A stretch of 64,000 bases of DNA from positions 23,786-87,785 of the forward strand of contig JADFXM010000031.1 in assembly GCA_015233565.1 (NCBI GenBank), in the 5' to 3' direction. This DNA comes from Candidatus Rifleibacteriota bacterium (GTDB taxonomy: Bacteria > Muiribacteriota > Ozemobacteria > Ozemobacterales > Ozemobacteraceae). The notes beneath the pieces are model-generated. The model was not told the origin of the DNA, searched no databases, and worked only from the letters and a program-made list of their open reading frames with translations. Positions 9,039 to 18,972 of the stretch are shown one piece after another; position 1 is the first letter of the stretch; each line of letters opens with the position of its first letter. A program made the position numbers and the translations under genes.

Positions 9039-9308
9039 AATTCTTAGAAGATTGGGATGGGAAACCTATTATAGATGGTGTGCCTTTGGAAAATTGTTTA
9101 AAAGACTGTAGTGAAGCAACACGGAAGAATTTGAGGCCGTTGATAGTCGTGCCATAGCTATTTTTCAAAAATGCATTAAAATCCAATAGAGGGTTTAAAC
9201 AATATTAGAAGGGGTAATATGTAAACACGGGGGGGAGTGCCCTACCAAAAAATACCTCGCAATGTGTTCACCCAAAATATTGAGATGATTCGAAATCAGG
9301 AGAAATTC

Positions 9309-10517
9309 ATGAAAGTACTGTTTCTTACAAATGAATATCCGCCCCAGATATATGGTGGTGCAGGAGTACATGTCGAATATCTTTCCAAGGAATTGAGCCG
9401 ACTTATGGATGTTGAAGTTCGCTCGTTTGGAGGAGATGCCGGTGGTAACGAACATCTGATTGCAAGAGGCTTTAAATCAGATGAAAAAAGATTTTTGGGG
9501 GCTCCGAAAAACCTTCGGGGAATCTTTACGACCATGGAAAGATGCCTTGATTTTGTCGGCGTCGGATTGGATGCCCATGTAGTTCATTGCCACACTTGGT
9601 ACACCCATATGGCAGGAATTTGGGCCAAATTGAACTACGGGATTCCAATGGTCCTTACCACTCATTCCCTTGAACCTCTACGGCCATGGAAAAAAGAACA
9701 ATTGGGAAACGGATATGATTTCTCCTGTTGGGTAGAAAAAACTGCAATTGAAATGGCAGATGCCATAGTTGCTGTTAGCAATGGGACAAAAAATGATGTT
9801 TTGAAGCATTTCAATGTGTCTGAAAATAGAGTCAAGATAATCTACAACGGAATTGATGTTGATGAATTTAAAAAAACTTCAAACAGGGATTTGATTAGCC
9901 GCTTCGGTATTGATTTTACAAAGCCTTACCTCCTTTTCGTTGGAAGAATTACTCGGCAAAAGGGAATAATACATCTCGTCAGGGCGATTTCAAAAATTAA
10001 CAAGGATTTTCAGATTGTTTTATGTGCAGGAGCTCCTGATACCCCGGAAATCGGAAATGAAATGAAGGAAAATGTTGAACGGGTTTCCGCCTCCCGCAAA
10101 GGAATAATCTGGATTCCTGAAATGGTCAATAAAGCTACTTTGATTCAGTTATATTCCAATGCCTCGATTTTTTGTTGCCCTTCTATTTACGAGCCTTTCG
10201 GAATAATTAACCTCGAAGCCATGGCTTGTGAAGTCCCGGTAGTTGCGAGTTGTGTTGGTGGTATTCCCGAGGTTGTTGAAAATGAAAAGACCGGGTTGCT
10301 TGTTAATCTTGACCAGCTAAATGTAGCTCCCTTTGAACCTGTTGATCCTCAAAAGTTTTCTTCGGATCTTGCCGACTCGATTAACAAAGTTACCGCTGAT
10401 CCCAAATTAGCCTGCGAAATGGGAAAAAAGGGGCGGGAAAGGGTCGAAAAAATCTTCAGTTGGAAATCGATTGCTTCTCAAACCAAGATTCTGTATGAGA
10501 ATCTTTTGAGGAAATAG
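9309..10517 (+). CDS. glgM: GT4 glycosyltransferase, GlgM/GlgA (Corynebacterium-type)
   Basis: 402 residues from ATG 9309, which has CAGGAG upstream; the longer frame from 9237 has no site. The opening MKVLFLTNEYPPQIYGGAGVHV, HCHTWYTHMAG, THSLEPLRPWK and the C-terminal EPFGIINLEAMACEVPVVAS, with the GT4 E-x7-E pattern, match the Corynebacterium-type glycogen synthase group. In characterised members this enzyme (GlgM) joins ADP-glucose and glucose 1-phosphate into maltose 1-phosphate. Because the next gene encodes GlgE, which consumes maltose 1-phosphate, the GlgM role is favoured over plain glycogen synthase. No GlgC or GlgB gene is in the window. It acts in the cytoplasm. Confidence 0.85.
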   Translation: MKVLFLTNEYPPQIYGGAGVHVEYLSKELSRLMDVEVRSFGGDAGGNEHLIARGFKSDEKRFLGAPKNLRGIFTTMERCLDFVGVGLDAHVVHCHTWYTHMAGIWAKLNYGIPMVLTTHSLEPLRPWKKEQLGNGYDFSCWVEKTAIEMADAIVAVSNGTKNDVLKHFNVSENRVKIIYNGIDVDEFKKTSNRDLISRFGIDFTKPYLLFVGRITRQKGIIHLVRAISKINKDFQIVLCAGAPDTPEIGNEMKENVERVSASRKGIIWIPEMVNKATLIQLYSNASIFCCPSIYEPFGIINLEAMACEVPVVASCVGGIPEVVENEKTGLLVNLDQLNVAPFEPVDPQKFSSDLADSINKVTADPKLACEMGKKGRERVEKIFSWKSIASQTKILYENLLRK

Positions 10518-10707
10518 CATAACACTTCCCAAATCTTATCTAGGAGACAAAAAATCGTTGAACCCTCAGTTTTGGAAAGAAAGCGCAGCTGGTACCTGAG
10601 CTGAGTGGACGGTTTTTGAGCGGAGTCGAAACACCGAGAAATCGATAAATAAATCCATTTTGGGGTTTGACTCATTATTTGAAAATCAGTGTACTAAGGG
10701 GGAAAAG

Positions 10708-12693
10708 GTGGGAAATCCTGAAATTGTTAAAAGAATTGCGATTGAAAATATTCGTCCCAACGTTGATGCCGGGCGTTATCCCGTTAAATGTGAGGTCGGG
10801 GATTCTTTTTTTGTACAAGCTGACGTGTTTCGCGATGGTCATGAGAAAATTGTTGTCCGCTTGTTGAATCGGGTTCGAGGCGAAAATAGTTGGAAAAGAA
10901 ACTCTATGGTCTGCCTCAATTCCGGTCTTGATCTTTGGGAGGGTTCGTTTATCGCTGAGGAATTAGGGTTTTCCGAATATTCAATTGAAGCTTTTTGCGA
11001 TTTGTTCGCCTCCTGGGCTGCAGATACCAGAAAAAAACTGGATGCCGGACAAAATGTACTCAGCGATCTTGAAGACGGACTTGCACTTGGGAAACGATAT
11101 CTGAGTTGGGTTCAGAAAGATTCCAAACCTCGATTGAAAGAATTATTGAGAACCGCTGAAACCTTAAAAGGACAAGCAGAAAAAGCTGCTATCCTTCTCG
11201 GCAGAGAACTCCTGGAAATCACTTATGAAAACCCTGATCCTGAGACTCAGGTTTTATACGATAAACCCCTGCTTTTGTGGGTTGATAGATTGGCTGCGCG
11301 ATATTCGGCCTGGTATGAATTATTTCCAAGGTCGCAGGGAAAAGATCCTAAAAAAAGTGGGACCTTCAAAGATGTTGAAGCAAGGCTTCCACAGATTGAA
11401 AAGATGGGTTTCGATGTGCTGTACTTCCCTCCCATTCATCCAATTGGAATTACAAAACGAAAAGGACCCAACAATAGCCTCAAATGCTCTTCAAGTGATC
11501 CAGGTTGCCCTTATTCCATCGGGTCGTCCGAAGGTGGCCATGATGCTATCGAACCAGGACTGGGAAATTTCAAGGATTTTGACCGGCTTGTAAACAAGGC
11601 TCGACAGCATGGTTTAGAGATCGCTCTTGATTTCGCATTGAATTGTTCCCCGGATCATCCTTATTTAAAAGAGCATCCAGAGTGGTTTTGTTACCGATCA
11701 GATGGCACAATCAAATTTGCTGAAAATCCTCCGAAAAAGTATGAGGATATTTATCCACTGAATTTTGAAACTTCTGATAAAGAGGGCCTTTGGAATGAAT
11801 TAAAAAGAGTACTTCTTTTTTGGGCTAAGAAAGGAGTAAGAATTTTCAGAGTTGATAATCCTCATACCAAGCCCTTTTGTTTTTGGGAATGGATTATTCG
11901 CGAAATCCAAAATGAATTTCCGGATGTGCTTTTCCTTGCTGAAGCCTTTACAAGACCTCGTGTAATGCAACATCTGGCAAAAATAGGTTTTTCCCAATCC
12001 TATTCGTATTTCACCTGGCGAAATTTTAAGCAGGAATTGACTGAATATTTTTCAGAACTGACTAAACCTCCGATCTCACATTATTTCAGGGCAAATTTAT
12101 TTGCCAATACTCCTGACATCCTTCCAACTTTTCTCCAAAGAGGTGGTCGACCCGCTTTCAAGATAAGGGCCACTCTTTCAGCGACTTTGTCTTCTGTTTA
12201 CGGAATTTATAGTGGCTTCGAGCTTTGTGAAAATGCTGCTCTTCTAGGAAAAGAGGAGTATTTTAACTCCGAAAAATATGAAATCAAGCCTCGTGACTGG
12301 AACGAACCCGGGAACATTATTGAGTACATTTCCCTTTTGAATCGCATTAGAAAGGAAAACCCAGCATTTCAGGAGTACGACAATCTCAAATTTTACCAAT
12401 CAGAAAATGAACATATCCTGTTTTATGGGAAAAGTCTTGGAGACAACCATCTCCTGGTTGCAGTGTCATTAGATCCCTTCCAGAAACAACATTCGTTTGT
12501 ACATGTTCCAATTGAGTTGCTGAGTCTGAAGCCTGACGATACCTACCAGGTTCACGATTTGATTACAGATCGTCGATATTTATGGAAGGGTGCAAAAAAT
12601 TACGTTGAGCTTGATCCTTACGGGGAAATCGCGAATATCTTTATTCTGCGTCGATGGAGTCATCGCGAGCAGGATTTCGACTATTACAAATGA
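10708..12693 (+). CDS. glgE: Alpha-1,4-glucan:maltose-1-phosphate maltosyltransferase
   Basis: 661 residues starting at GTG 10708, chosen because AAGGGGG lies five bases upstream and because known GlgE proteins begin shortly before the segment RIAIENIRPNVDAGRYPVK; the frame extends back to a TTG at 10660. A beta-sandwich N-domain (about 1-100), a helical region (100-180) and a GH13 barrel follow. Visible GlgE/GH13_3 residues include EGGHDAIEPGLG, the nucleophile Asp in FRVDNPHTKP, the acid Glu in FLAEAFTRP, and Asp in NTPDILPTF. The enzyme extends alpha-1,4-glucan by two glucose units from maltose 1-phosphate. With the GlgM-like gene 190 bases upstream this forms the core of the GlgE pathway. 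Confidence 0.93.
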   Translation: MGNPEIVKRIAIENIRPNVDAGRYPVKCEVGDSFFVQADVFRDGHEKIVVRLLNRVRGENSWKRNSMVCLNSGLDLWEGSFIAEELGFSEYSIEAFCDLFASWAADTRKKLDAGQNVLSDLEDGLALGKRYLSWVQKDSKPRLKELLRTAETLKGQAEKAAILLGRELLEITYENPDPETQVLYDKPLLLWVDRLAARYSAWYELFPRSQGKDPKKSGTFKDVEARLPQIEKMGFDVLYFPPIHPIGITKRKGPNNSLKCSSSDPGCPYSIGSSEGGHDAIEPGLGNFKDFDRLVNKARQHGLEIALDFALNCSPDHPYLKEHPEWFCYRSDGTIKFAENPPKKYEDIYPLNFETSDKEGLWNELKRVLLFWAKKGVRIFRVDNPHTKPFCFWEWIIREIQNEFPDVLFLAEAFTRPRVMQHLAKIGFSQSYSYFTWRNFKQELTEYFSELTKPPISHYFRANLFANTPDILPTFLQRGGRPAFKIRATLSATLSSVYGIYSGFELCENAALLGKEEYFNSEKYEIKPRDWNEPGNIIEYISLLNRIRKENPAFQEYDNLKFYQSENEHILFYGKSLGDNHLLVAVSLDPFQKQHSFVHVPIELLSLKPDDTYQVHDLITDRRYLWKGAKNYVELDPYGEIANIFILRRWSHREQDFDYYK

Positions 12694-12699
12694 TCATCC

Positions 12700-12726
12700 T
12701 AAGCGGACCGTTGAGCGGTCCGCTTA
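12700..12726. terminator. Perfect 11-bp hairpin after glgE
   Basis: TAAGCGGACCG (12700-12710) and CGGTCCGCTTA (12716-12726) pair perfectly around TTGAG, six bases after the glgE stop. No T run follows, so it may be a factor-independent end of weak type, an mRNA 3' stabiliser, or a repeat; a shorter TAAGCGG/CCGCTTA palindrome recurs at 46577-46591. Confidence 0.55.
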
Positions 12727-12962
12727 TCGAGATGGCGACGGACGACCAGAAAATTCTGACTTTTGCGATGGAACGAAGTGGAAGCCATCAAGTATTGAGA
12801 AGCCTATTATATCAGGGATTTAATGAAAAGTTCTCGTTGGCTTGCCTCGCGATAGCTATTCGTTACCTCTCGTCGGAAAAGTCGTTCGCGAGAAAAATAA
12901 ACATTGCGAATATCGACTGACGTTGGCTTAAATAGCAACATCTGCATCTGCAAAGGTCTGAC

Positions 12963-14327
12963 TCAGAAGCTCTTGTACTTTCCCCGATAGCCCAGGACCA
13001 TTCCATGTTTCTTAAATAGTTCGCGGCGAAACAGGGGATTATAGGCGAAGAAAGTTAAAATACTCCATAGATCCTTTGCGTTTGTTTCAAAATCCAGCGC
13101 TCGTTTCAGGATTGTTAAGGGATTGTTGAAACGCCTTCTTGCCCAGAAACATGCATCAGTTAACTCCTCAGAAGTCATATGCGCCGGTTTGAAAACTGCA
13201 TCGCCGAAATGGTATCGGTCATCCAGCCACCATTTATCATACAAGAGCCGGTTCTGGTTTTTCATTTCCTCATAAATGATTGTACTTGGATAGGGGCTTA
13301 GAATGTTGAATGCCGAAAAGCAAAATTTGTGGTCAATGGCCCATTGGACGGTTTTTCGAATGCTGTTTATGTCGTCATGATCATACCCGATCAAGAAGGC
13401 TCCCCAGAGCATCAACCCCATTTTTCGTGTCTTTTCGATTGCACTTTCGTAACTTTCCAGCTGGAGATTGCAGTTCTTTTCCATTAATGCCAGGTTTTCC
13501 GGTACAACTGTTTCAAAACCTATTACAAGTCCTGCACAACCACTTTTTTTCATTAGATCCATGAGCTCAGGGTCGTTTGTAAAGTTCAGACTTGCCTGTC
13601 CAATCCATTTTTTCTTTAAGGGAATCAGTCTTCTGAAAAGGTCTTTTGCGGTGTCCGGGTCAGCGATAATATTGTCATCGACGAAAAAAACAAATTGGCA
13701 CTTCTGTTCCGCCAGCTCGTTTACGACTTCTTCGGGAGGTCGGCAAACATGCGTCCTTTTGTATAATGTACCCGTTGCGCAGAATTTGCAATGGTTGATG
13801 CATCCACGGCTGAATTGGATGAGTCTGATCGGAAGGTAGGATTTTCCATCAAAAATTTCCCATTTTGTTTTTAATCCTTTAAGGATTGGAGGAAAAAAAC
13901 CGTTATATATTTTTTTTAACTTTCCGGAGGCAGAATCTGATACTACCTGTGGCCATATTGCTTCTGAGTCGCCAATCATTATGGCGTCGGCATTTTCGGC
14001 AGCTTCCTCGGGAATCATCGAGACATGGTATCCACCTAAAACTACTTTTATTCCCCGCTTTCGATATTCCCGCGAAATTTCGTAGGCTCTTCTTGCTGTG
14101 TAAATCTCAACATTGATTGCTACCAGATCTACAGGTTTCGAAAATGGAATTCGCTCAAATCTATCGTCATAAAGTACACAATCGACATCTTCCGGCAACA
14201 TTCCGGCTAATACAGCGAACGTGAGAGGCTCCATCCGGCCACGGTCGTAATATGGTTTTCCGTGTACAAGTCCCATGTTGGGCTTTATAAACGCAACTTT
14301 GAATTTGTCTTTCATTTCTAAGCTCAT
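12963..14327 (-). CDS. B12-binding-domain radical SAM protein A
   Basis: 454 residues. The N-terminal part (about 8-140) has the cobalamin-binding-domain pattern of this family (VAFIKPNMG, VDLVAINVEIYTARRAY, KVVLGGYHVSMIPEEA, DAIMIGDSEAIWPQ) without the DxHxxG cobalt-ligand motif, as is common in methylase-type members. The radical SAM cluster is CINHCKFC at C176, C180 and C183, followed by FVFFVDDNI and the SAM-binding segment LVIGFETV. A C-terminal DKWWLDDRYHFGDAVFKP motif is shared in modified form with two sister genes. Such enzymes do SAM-dependent radical C-methylation or ring chemistry. It ends the minus-strand half of a divergent locus. Confidence 0.9.
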   Translation of the reverse strand: MSLEMKDKFKVAFIKPNMGLVHGKPYYDRGRMEPLTFAVLAGMLPEDVDCVLYDDRFERIPFSKPVDLVAINVEIYTARRAYEISREYRKRGIKVVLGGYHVSMIPEEAAENADAIMIGDSEAIWPQVVSDSASGKLKKIYNGFFPPILKGLKTKWEIFDGKSYLPIRLIQFSRGCINHCKFCATGTLYKRTHVCRPPEEVVNELAEQKCQFVFFVDDNIIADPDTAKDLFRRLIPLKKKWIGQASLNFTNDPELMDLMKKSGCAGLVIGFETVVPENLALMEKNCNLQLESYESAIEKTRKMGLMLWGAFLIGYDHDDINSIRKTVQWAIDHKFCFSAFNILSPYPSTIIYEEMKNQNRLLYDKWWLDDRYHFGDAVFKPAHMTSEELTDACFWARRRFNNPLTILKRALDFETNAKDLWSILTFFAYNPLFRRELFKKHGMVLGYRGKYKSF

Positions 14328-14448
14328 TTCACTCAGTACAAATTATCAAAAAAAGTAAAATATTGTTCAAAGATTCCTTAGAGGCTGGTCTTGGAACGAA
14401 TTCAAAAAGACCGAGCTTTTGGATTTATTGAATGGTACATTTCCTTCT

Positions 14449-15786
14449 TCACTTTAAAGTTTGTGCCCCAAGTCCTAGTTTTAAGTTTGATTTTCTGTGA
14501 ATATCGTGTCGGGAAACTATGTTTCCGGTTAGATAAATCCAGGCTCTGAAGAAATCAGAAAAGTTTGCCTGAAAATCAAGCCCTCTTCTGAAAATTCCAG
14601 AGATTGAATTGAATTTTTTTCGGGCTGACATTACACCATCTGAAAGTTGTTGAGGAGTTAGTTTCAAGGGAAAAAAAGCGGCGGTATTCCACCGGTATCC
14701 CGGGTCCAGCCACCACTTTTCAAAAACCAATCGATTTTCTCGCTTAAGGTTTGTGTAAAGTGGAGTTCCCGGGAAGGGCTGAAGGACGTTGAAATTGGCC
14801 ATGAAAAGCTTTTTTTCGATTGCAAAATCGGCTGTCCGTTCAAAACAATCCAGGTCATCATGGTCATAGCCGAATACAAATGTTCCATAAACCAGAATTC
14901 CATTTTTCCTGAGTTTATCAAGCGCCCCACTATAACCATTGAACCGCTTTGCCCATCCCTTGTTCATTTTTTCCAGGTTCATGGGGTTCAACGATTCAAG
15001 GCCAATAATCAATGCAAAGCATCCGCTTTCGACTGCCAAACCAAGCAGTTCGTCATCCTCGACGATGCTTAGGCTTGCTTGGGCAGCCCATTTAAGGTTG
15101 GCGCCCTTTATTTCCCTGAAAAGTTGCTTTGCGACATCTTTTTGAGAGACTATATTGTCATCTACAAAAAAAATTGACTTTCTATTCAGAGTGGAAATCT
15201 CTGAAACAACCTCAGAGACCCTTCTTTGGCGAATACGACCTTGATAGAATTGTCGGATGGAGCAAAAATCACAGTTATGAATACAGCCCTGATTGAATGA
15301 AACAAGTGCCATTGGAATGTAGGGTTTTCCTGTAAAAATAGACCTGTCGCATTTTATTGAAAACTGTGATGACAAGTTTTCTGAATGGTAAAATTTTTTC
15401 AGCGTTCCGTTTTGAGCGTCGGCTAAAATTTGAGGCCAGATTGCATCCGCTTCTCCAATGGCTACTGAGTCAGAAAATAATGCCGCTTCCTCCGGTACGA
15501 GAGTTGGATGAAAACCTCCCAATATTACTGGAATTTTTCTTTTTTTAAATTCTTCTGAAATTTGATATGCGCGTTTGGCGGAAAAAGTGTCGACCGAAAT
15601 TGCCGCTAAATCGTAGTCTCCATCAATTTTCAGATCTTCAATTCTTTCGTCGAAAAAAACAATTTGGTGATTCGAAGGTGTCAATCCTGCCAATACCGCA
15701 AAATTAAGTGGTTCCATCATGGCAAGCGATTTATATCGCCTCCCTTTGATTTCGCCGAATGCCGGCCTGATCAATACTATTTTCAA
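14449..15786 (-). CDS. B12-binding-domain radical SAM protein B
   Basis: 445 residues from TTG 15786, taken because AAGGA is five bases upstream and because the sister proteins also begin M-K-[IL]-x-L-I-x-P; the frame runs back to 15804. The layout matches protein A: cobalamin-binding fold (about 1-130, VILGGFHPTLVPEEA), then CIHNCDFC at C168, C172 and C175, FFVDDNIVSQKD, and LIIGLESLNPMN. The C-terminal EKWWLDPGYRWNTAAFFP repeats the WWLD signature. It is a distinct paralogue (clearly diverged, not a recent copy), 121 bases upstream of protein A and probably in one transcript with it. TTG starts are less efficient, which could keep expression low. Confidence 0.88.
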   Translation of the reverse strand: MKIVLIRPAFGEIKGRRYKSLAMMEPLNFAVLAGLTPSNHQIVFFDERIEDLKIDGDYDLAAISVDTFSAKRAYQISEEFKKRKIPVILGGFHPTLVPEEAALFSDSVAIGEADAIWPQILADAQNGTLKKFYHSENLSSQFSIKCDRSIFTGKPYIPMALVSFNQGCIHNCDFCSIRQFYQGRIRQRRVSEVVSEISTLNRKSIFFVDDNIVSQKDVAKQLFREIKGANLKWAAQASLSIVEDDELLGLAVESGCFALIIGLESLNPMNLEKMNKGWAKRFNGYSGALDKLRKNGILVYGTFVFGYDHDDLDCFERTADFAIEKKLFMANFNVLQPFPGTPLYTNLKRENRLVFEKWWLDPGYRWNTAAFFPLKLTPQQLSDGVMSARKKFNSISGIFRRGLDFQANFSDFFRAWIYLTGNIVSRHDIHRKSNLKLGLGAQTLK

Positions 15787-16289
15787 GAAAGTCCTTTTTG
15801 GCAAAATGTTTGAAAATCGGAATTAGAATTTGTGTACTTAAAAAGTGAAACGGCTATGAATTCCCAATAATCATGCTGAGAAAAGCCGAAACACATGTTG
15901 CAATCGAAGTCAGAATACTTTTTTCCTGGCAAAGTCGAAGCAATATAAATTTTACCAATTATAAGTTTGCCAAACTCAAATTGTAAAGGTAAAATAAAAC
16001 GGTGCCATTCCAATGACTTCGGGTGGTGTTTTAGGCTTCATCGTGAGAAACAGAGAGCAATTTGACTTTTTTCAACTACTCAGAAGTTGGGCTAATGCAC
16101 TTTTAATTTCTGCCAATTTTTGGAAATTCATTTGAAAGAAACCACTGAAGTATCTCGAATTTCTTGGAAAAGGGAGTCCGGTAAACCCATGGCGATTGGG
16201 CGAGCGTTCGAACTCTTTCAAATAGGCATGGTCAGCGATGCTGACATTAAAAAAAAAGAATATATTGACTCGAAAGAGGATATTTTTTC
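15787..16289. other. Divergent intergenic region between two radical SAM pairs
   Basis: About 500 bases with no supported gene. It must hold the promoters of both halves of the locus. The only clear structure is the short hairpin GTCAGC-GAT-GCTGAC at 16231-16245, followed by an A-rich stretch rather than a T run. No cobalamin riboswitch pattern was recognised. Confidence 0.5.
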
Positions 16290-17630
16290 ATGAAAATACT
16301 GCTAATACAACCAAGTGGTGCAATCCATCGTTTCAGAGTTGGAAATTTTCCCAAGTCATTAAGATATGCTCCCCTTACTTTAACGACTTTAGCGGCTTTA
16401 GTCCCTTCCGAACTAAATATCGAGGTCGAGATTTGCGATGAGGGGGTACAACTTGTCAATTTTAGTTCCGAGCCTGATCTTGTTGCAATGACCATAATTA
16501 CTGGAACAGCCAAACGTGGCTATGCTATTGCCGATTACTTCCGGAAAAGAAAAATTCCTGTCGTGATTGGAGGTGTTCACGCCACCCTATGCCCGGATGA
16601 AGCTCAAAAGCACGCTGATTGCGTTGTTGCTGGTTTCGGAGAAATAAGCTGGCCTCAGCTTTTGCGCGATTTTAAAAACGGAAAAATGCGGGAAAGATAT
16701 ACTGACCTTAAAGCGCCTCCTATTGCAAAATTACCTTGGCCCAGGCGCGAACTTTTGCGAAAAGAAGGATACATAACCACTTCGACCACCTGGGCAACTC
16801 GCGGTTGTTTGAATGAATGCGATTTTTGTTCCATTCCTGCGACCTGGGGGAACAACTTCTACAAGCGTCCGGTTGAGGATGTTGTAAGTGAAATTGCTTC
16901 CCTGCCAGGAAAGGAATTTGTACTGGTCGATCCCAGTCCAATGGAAGACCCTGATCATGCAAAGATTCTTTTCAAGGAAATCGGAAAACTTAAGAAAAAG
17001 TGGTTTGGATTATCAACCACCAAAATAGGCAAGGACCCTGAATTGCTGAAAATAGTAGGCGAAAGTGGGTGCCAAGGTCTTCTGATCGGTTTCGAATCCG
17101 TTAACCAGATGTCGATAGGTTCAATCGGCAAAGATCATAATTCTGTGGATTTTTACCTTGATCTGGTTAAAAGAATGCATGATCACGGAATGGGGGTACA
17201 AGCCTGTTTCGTTTTTGGCCTGGATGACGACAAACCTGATATATTCAAAAGAACCGTAGATTTCTGTGATACGGCACATGTCGACCTTCCGAGATTTTCC
17301 ACCTATACGCCGTTCCCAAATACAGGTGCCTACCGCAAACTCGATGAACAGAAGCGAATTATATCTTATGACTGGGCACTATATGACGTTGAACATATTG
17401 TCGTAAAGCCTCTTCAAATGACGGTTAAACAGCTCGAAGACGGATTGTTATGGGCATGGAATCATGCCTACCGGCTTGCATCCCTTGCAAAACGGCTTTT
17501 AGGTTCTCGCACGTCCATTGGCTACGCCTTGAGTTTCAACCTGGGCTATCGTTATTATGCCAGTCGGTTGAATGAAATGAATAATAAGGTCTTATTTGAT
17601 GATGTAAATGAAGGAATTCCTCAGATATGA
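16290..17630 (+). CDS. B12-binding-domain radical SAM protein C
   Basis: 446 residues, starting MKILLIQPSGAIHRF. The cobalamin-binding part (about 1-135) has PVVIGGVHATLCPDEA and CVVAGFGEISWPQ. The cluster CLNECDFC lies at C173, C177 and C180, followed by EFVLVDPSPMEDP, where the sister proteins have VDDN, and by LLIGFESVNQMS. It lacks the WWLD motif, having ISYDWALYDVEHIVVKPLQM at that place, so it is the most divergent of the four and may do a different step. Its stop overlaps the start of protein D by four bases, so the two are translationally coupled. Confidence 0.9.
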   Translation: MKILLIQPSGAIHRFRVGNFPKSLRYAPLTLTTLAALVPSELNIEVEICDEGVQLVNFSSEPDLVAMTIITGTAKRGYAIADYFRKRKIPVVIGGVHATLCPDEAQKHADCVVAGFGEISWPQLLRDFKNGKMRERYTDLKAPPIAKLPWPRRELLRKEGYITTSTTWATRGCLNECDFCSIPATWGNNFYKRPVEDVVSEIASLPGKEFVLVDPSPMEDPDHAKILFKEIGKLKKKWFGLSTTKIGKDPELLKIVGESGCQGLLIGFESVNQMSIGSIGKDHNSVDFYLDLVKRMHDHGMGVQACFVFGLDDDKPDIFKRTVDFCDTAHVDLPRFSTYTPFPNTGAYRKLDEQKRIISYDWALYDVEHIVVKPLQMTVKQLEDGLLWAWNHAYRLASLAKRLLGSRTSIGYALSFNLGYRYYASRLNEMNNKVLFDDVNEGIPQI

Positions 17631-18955
17631 AACTCACTCTGATAATGCCTTCTATTGGTAGAAAGCCTAACCAGCCGTATGTTTCCACCTGGCAGATGGA
17701 ACCGCTGGTTCTGGCTCTCTTGGCTGCTCTTTCGCCTGCAGATTGGCAAATAACTGTCCAGGACGACCGAATGGAAGAAATAAACTACGATCAACCTACT
17801 GATTTGGTCGCGATTACCATTGAGACATATACTGCCAGAAGGGCTTATCAGATTGCGAGGGAATATCAAAAACGCGGTGTAAAAGTCGTCATGGGAGGAT
17901 ATCACGCCTCTTTGTGGCCACATGAAGTTCTTCAACACGCTGACGCAACAGTCATCGGTCCGGCGGAAACAATTTGGGAAAAAGTTCTGTGCGATGCCAA
18001 AGCAGGAAAACTGGAAAAGGAATATTTGGCACCGCCACTGGAAAAATGGCACAGTATCTTCCCTCGCCGCGAAATTTATTCCGAAAAGAAATATCTTCCT
18101 CTGGCGTTAGTTGAGTTTTCAAGAGGATGTCGATTTCATTGTTCATTTTGTTCTATTACAGCACTTTCGAAGGGAAGACACTATTTCAGGCCTCCAGCTG
18201 AGGTTGCTGAAGAAATAAAAAGAACTGGCCAGAAAGTTGTTTTCCTGATAGATGATAATATTGCTGTAAATTACGATGCTGCGCTGGAATTGTGCCGTCA
18301 GCTGAAACCATTGAATGTAAAATGGGTGAGCCAGATCAGTGTTGACGCTGCCTGTCGTGTTGACTTGATCAAAGCTATGGCGGATGCTGGATGCATGGGA
18401 CTTTTGATCGGTTTCGAATCCCTGAATCCCAAACTGATTTCACGCCTTAACAAAAAATGCAACGGTTCCATTGAGGCCTATGAAACAGCTTTAAAAATAG
18501 TCCATCAGAATAAAATATGCGTGTACGGTACTTTTTTGTTTGGAATTGACGGTGACACCCCAGCTTCATTTAAACACACTCTTGATTTTATTCTTCGGCA
18601 TAAACTTTTCCTGGCTGCGTTCAATCATCTTGTACCATTCCCTGGAACTCCACTCTATGCTAAACTCCAAGCGGAAAATCGGCTTATATCTGATGCCTGG
18701 TGGCTTGACTCCGATTTTCGTTTTGGCAAAAGTCCTTTCAAACCCACGGGATTTACTATCGACGAATTAGCCGAATTGTGCAGAAGATACAGAAGAAAAT
18801 TCTATTCCCTCCGCTCAATCATTAAGCGTGGATTTGATTTAAAAGCGAATATGCAAAACTTTTCAACAGCTGCTTTGTTTTTTTCACAAAACTATTTTGG
18901 GCGCCGGGAAGTTGACGAGAAATTCGGACTTCCCTTAGGATTCCAGGATTCATAA
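17627..18955 (+). CDS. B12-binding-domain radical SAM protein D
   Basis: 442 residues, starting inside the stop of protein C (ATGA overlap). The pattern is again VVMGGYHASLWPHE for the cobalamin domain, CRFHCSFC at C168, C172 and C175, VFLIDDNIAVN and LLIGFESLNPKL, and the C-terminal DAWWLDSDFRFGKSPFKP. It is closest to proteins A and B. Only 17 bases separate it from the following GNAT-like gene, so genes C, D, and the two acyltransferase-like genes read as one operon. Confidence 0.9.
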   Translation: MKLTLIMPSIGRKPNQPYVSTWQMEPLVLALLAALSPADWQITVQDDRMEEINYDQPTDLVAITIETYTARRAYQIAREYQKRGVKVVMGGYHASLWPHEVLQHADATVIGPAETIWEKVLCDAKAGKLEKEYLAPPLEKWHSIFPRREIYSEKKYLPLALVEFSRGCRFHCSFCSITALSKGRHYFRPPAEVAEEIKRTGQKVVFLIDDNIAVNYDAALELCRQLKPLNVKWVSQISVDAACRVDLIKAMADAGCMGLLIGFESLNPKLISRLNKKCNGSIEAYETALKIVHQNKICVYGTFLFGIDGDTPASFKHTLDFILRHKLFLAAFNHLVPFPGTPLYAKLQAENRLISDAWWLDSDFRFGKSPFKPTGFTIDELAELCRRYRRKFYSLRSIIKRGFDLKANMQNFSTAALFFSQNYFGRREVDEKFGLPLGFQDS

Positions 18956-18972
18956 GGTCCTTCTTCCCAAAA

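Noticed and set aside
12654..12920. Plus-strand frame of 88 codons after glgE
   Set aside because: It starts inside glgE, reads through the hairpin, has no ribosome site and no recognisable sequence.
16207..16227. GTTCGAACT as a tRNA T-arm
   Set aside because: No acceptor stem, anticodon arm or D-arm around it.
15787..16289. Cobalamin riboswitch between the radical SAM pairs
   Set aside because: The B12-box and the paired core are not present.
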